DNA of 13,381 nt, taken from positions 1-13,381 of the forward strand of contig JAPUKI010000239.1 of assembly GCA_027295745.1 (NCBI GenBank). The letters are read 5' to 3'. Each line of letters begins with the position of its first letter. Positions within the stretch are counted from its first letter, which is position 1. Below the pieces are notes generated by a model that worked only from the letters and a program-made list of their open reading frames with translations, ran no database searches and was not told the origin of the DNA. The DNA comes from Acidobacteriota bacterium. GTDB lineage: Bacteria; Acidobacteriota; UBA6911; RPQK01; JADFOI01. The translations under genes were made by a program, and so were the position numbers. This document shows, in pieces, positions 13,068 to 13,381 of the stretch.

Positions 13068-13381
13068 CGCTTACAACACTGCCGAGCTGGTCGCGATCAT
13101 GAGCGCCAGAATCCTGGAAGACGGAAAGATCGTCTTCGGCGGAGCTGGCATGCCGCTCATTTCGTGTGTCCTGGCCCAAAAGATGCATGCCCCTCGCCTG
13201 ACGATCCTTTTTGAAGGGGGTGTGATCGGTCCTCACATTGAACCCAATAAATTGCCTCCTTCCACAAATGAGCAGAGAGCAGCGCGAAGAGGCAACATGC
13301 ATCTCACCATCACCGATGTCCTCCTTCTTCAGCAGCGAGGCTACGTGGACTACGGCTTTCTTGGTGGCGCACAGATTGACC
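13060..13381 (+). CDS. CoA-transferase beta subunit (glutaconate CoA-transferase-like), copy 2, cut by window edge
   Basis: The frame is open from ATG 13060 to the right edge, giving 107 residues. The start overlaps the alpha stop codon by eight bases (ATGACTAA). The sequence parallels copy 1: GAGMPLISCVLAQKMHAP, TILFEGGVIGP and GYVDYGFLGGAQID. E52 in LFEGG aligns with the catalytic Glu of GctB and with E51 of copy 1. Compared with copy 1 there is a small insertion around IEPNKLPPSTNEQRAARRGN, near the substrate side of the fold, which may contribute to specificity. The rest of the gene, and anything after it in the operon, lies outside the window. Confidence 0.87.
   Translation, partial: MTNAYNTAELVAIMSARILEDGKIVFGGAGMPLISCVLAQKMHAPRLTILFEGGVIGPHIEPNKLPPSTNEQRAARRGNMHLTITDVLLLQQRGYVDYGFLGGAQID

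Overview
This is a gene-dense bacterial window of moderate G+C content. Its genes belong to families found across many phyla, so none fixes the lineage. The mix is a PHP-type PolX, a RecD2-type helicase, a UbiD decarboxylase with glutaconate-type CoA-transferases, a degenerate heptamer repeat and a REP-like palindrome pair. It fits a soil or sediment bacterium of the Acidobacteriota or a neighbouring phylum. This is only an impression, because there is no rRNA or tRNA here to anchor it. No phage, integrase, transposase or CRISPR array was seen.

Region 1 (1-3740, minus strand). Two tandem transcription units run leftward. The upstream unit has a near-consensus promoter (3710-3739), then a coiled-coil/GAF-like protein, then polX. 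Below polX lies a heptamer tandem array (about 948-1052) that contains the polX stop codon. Next comes a small Cys-rich protein and the start of an exported zinc phospholipase C/S1-P1 nuclease-like protein, which runs off the left edge.

Region 2 (3741-8466). The recD2 helicase and an MBL-fold hydrolase are on the plus strand. The hydrolase converges on, and overlaps by 11 bp, a minus-strand alanine-glyoxylate/serine-pyruvate type aminotransferase. A 45-bp divergent promoter region separates that gene from a PEBP/YbhB-family gene, whose mRNA may be leaderless.

Region 3 (8467-8907). This 440-bp gap has no credible gene. It holds two inverted 26-bp palindromic units whose differences are all compensatory, followed by a nest of hairpins and a TATAAT box.

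Region 4 (8908 to beyond 13381, plus strand). This is the most interesting part. The order is CoA-transferase alpha and beta, a UbiD-type prenyl-FMN decarboxylase, then a second, diverged alpha and beta pair (the last gene is cut by the right edge). Both beta subunits keep the predicted catalytic glutamate, and the UbiD keeps its Arg-Glu-Glu active-site set. The likely logic is activation of a carboxylic or dicarboxylic acid as a CoA thioester coupled to reversible decarboxylation. The chemistry resembles phthaloyl-CoA decarboxylation, but the transferase is of a different class. The substrate is unknown.
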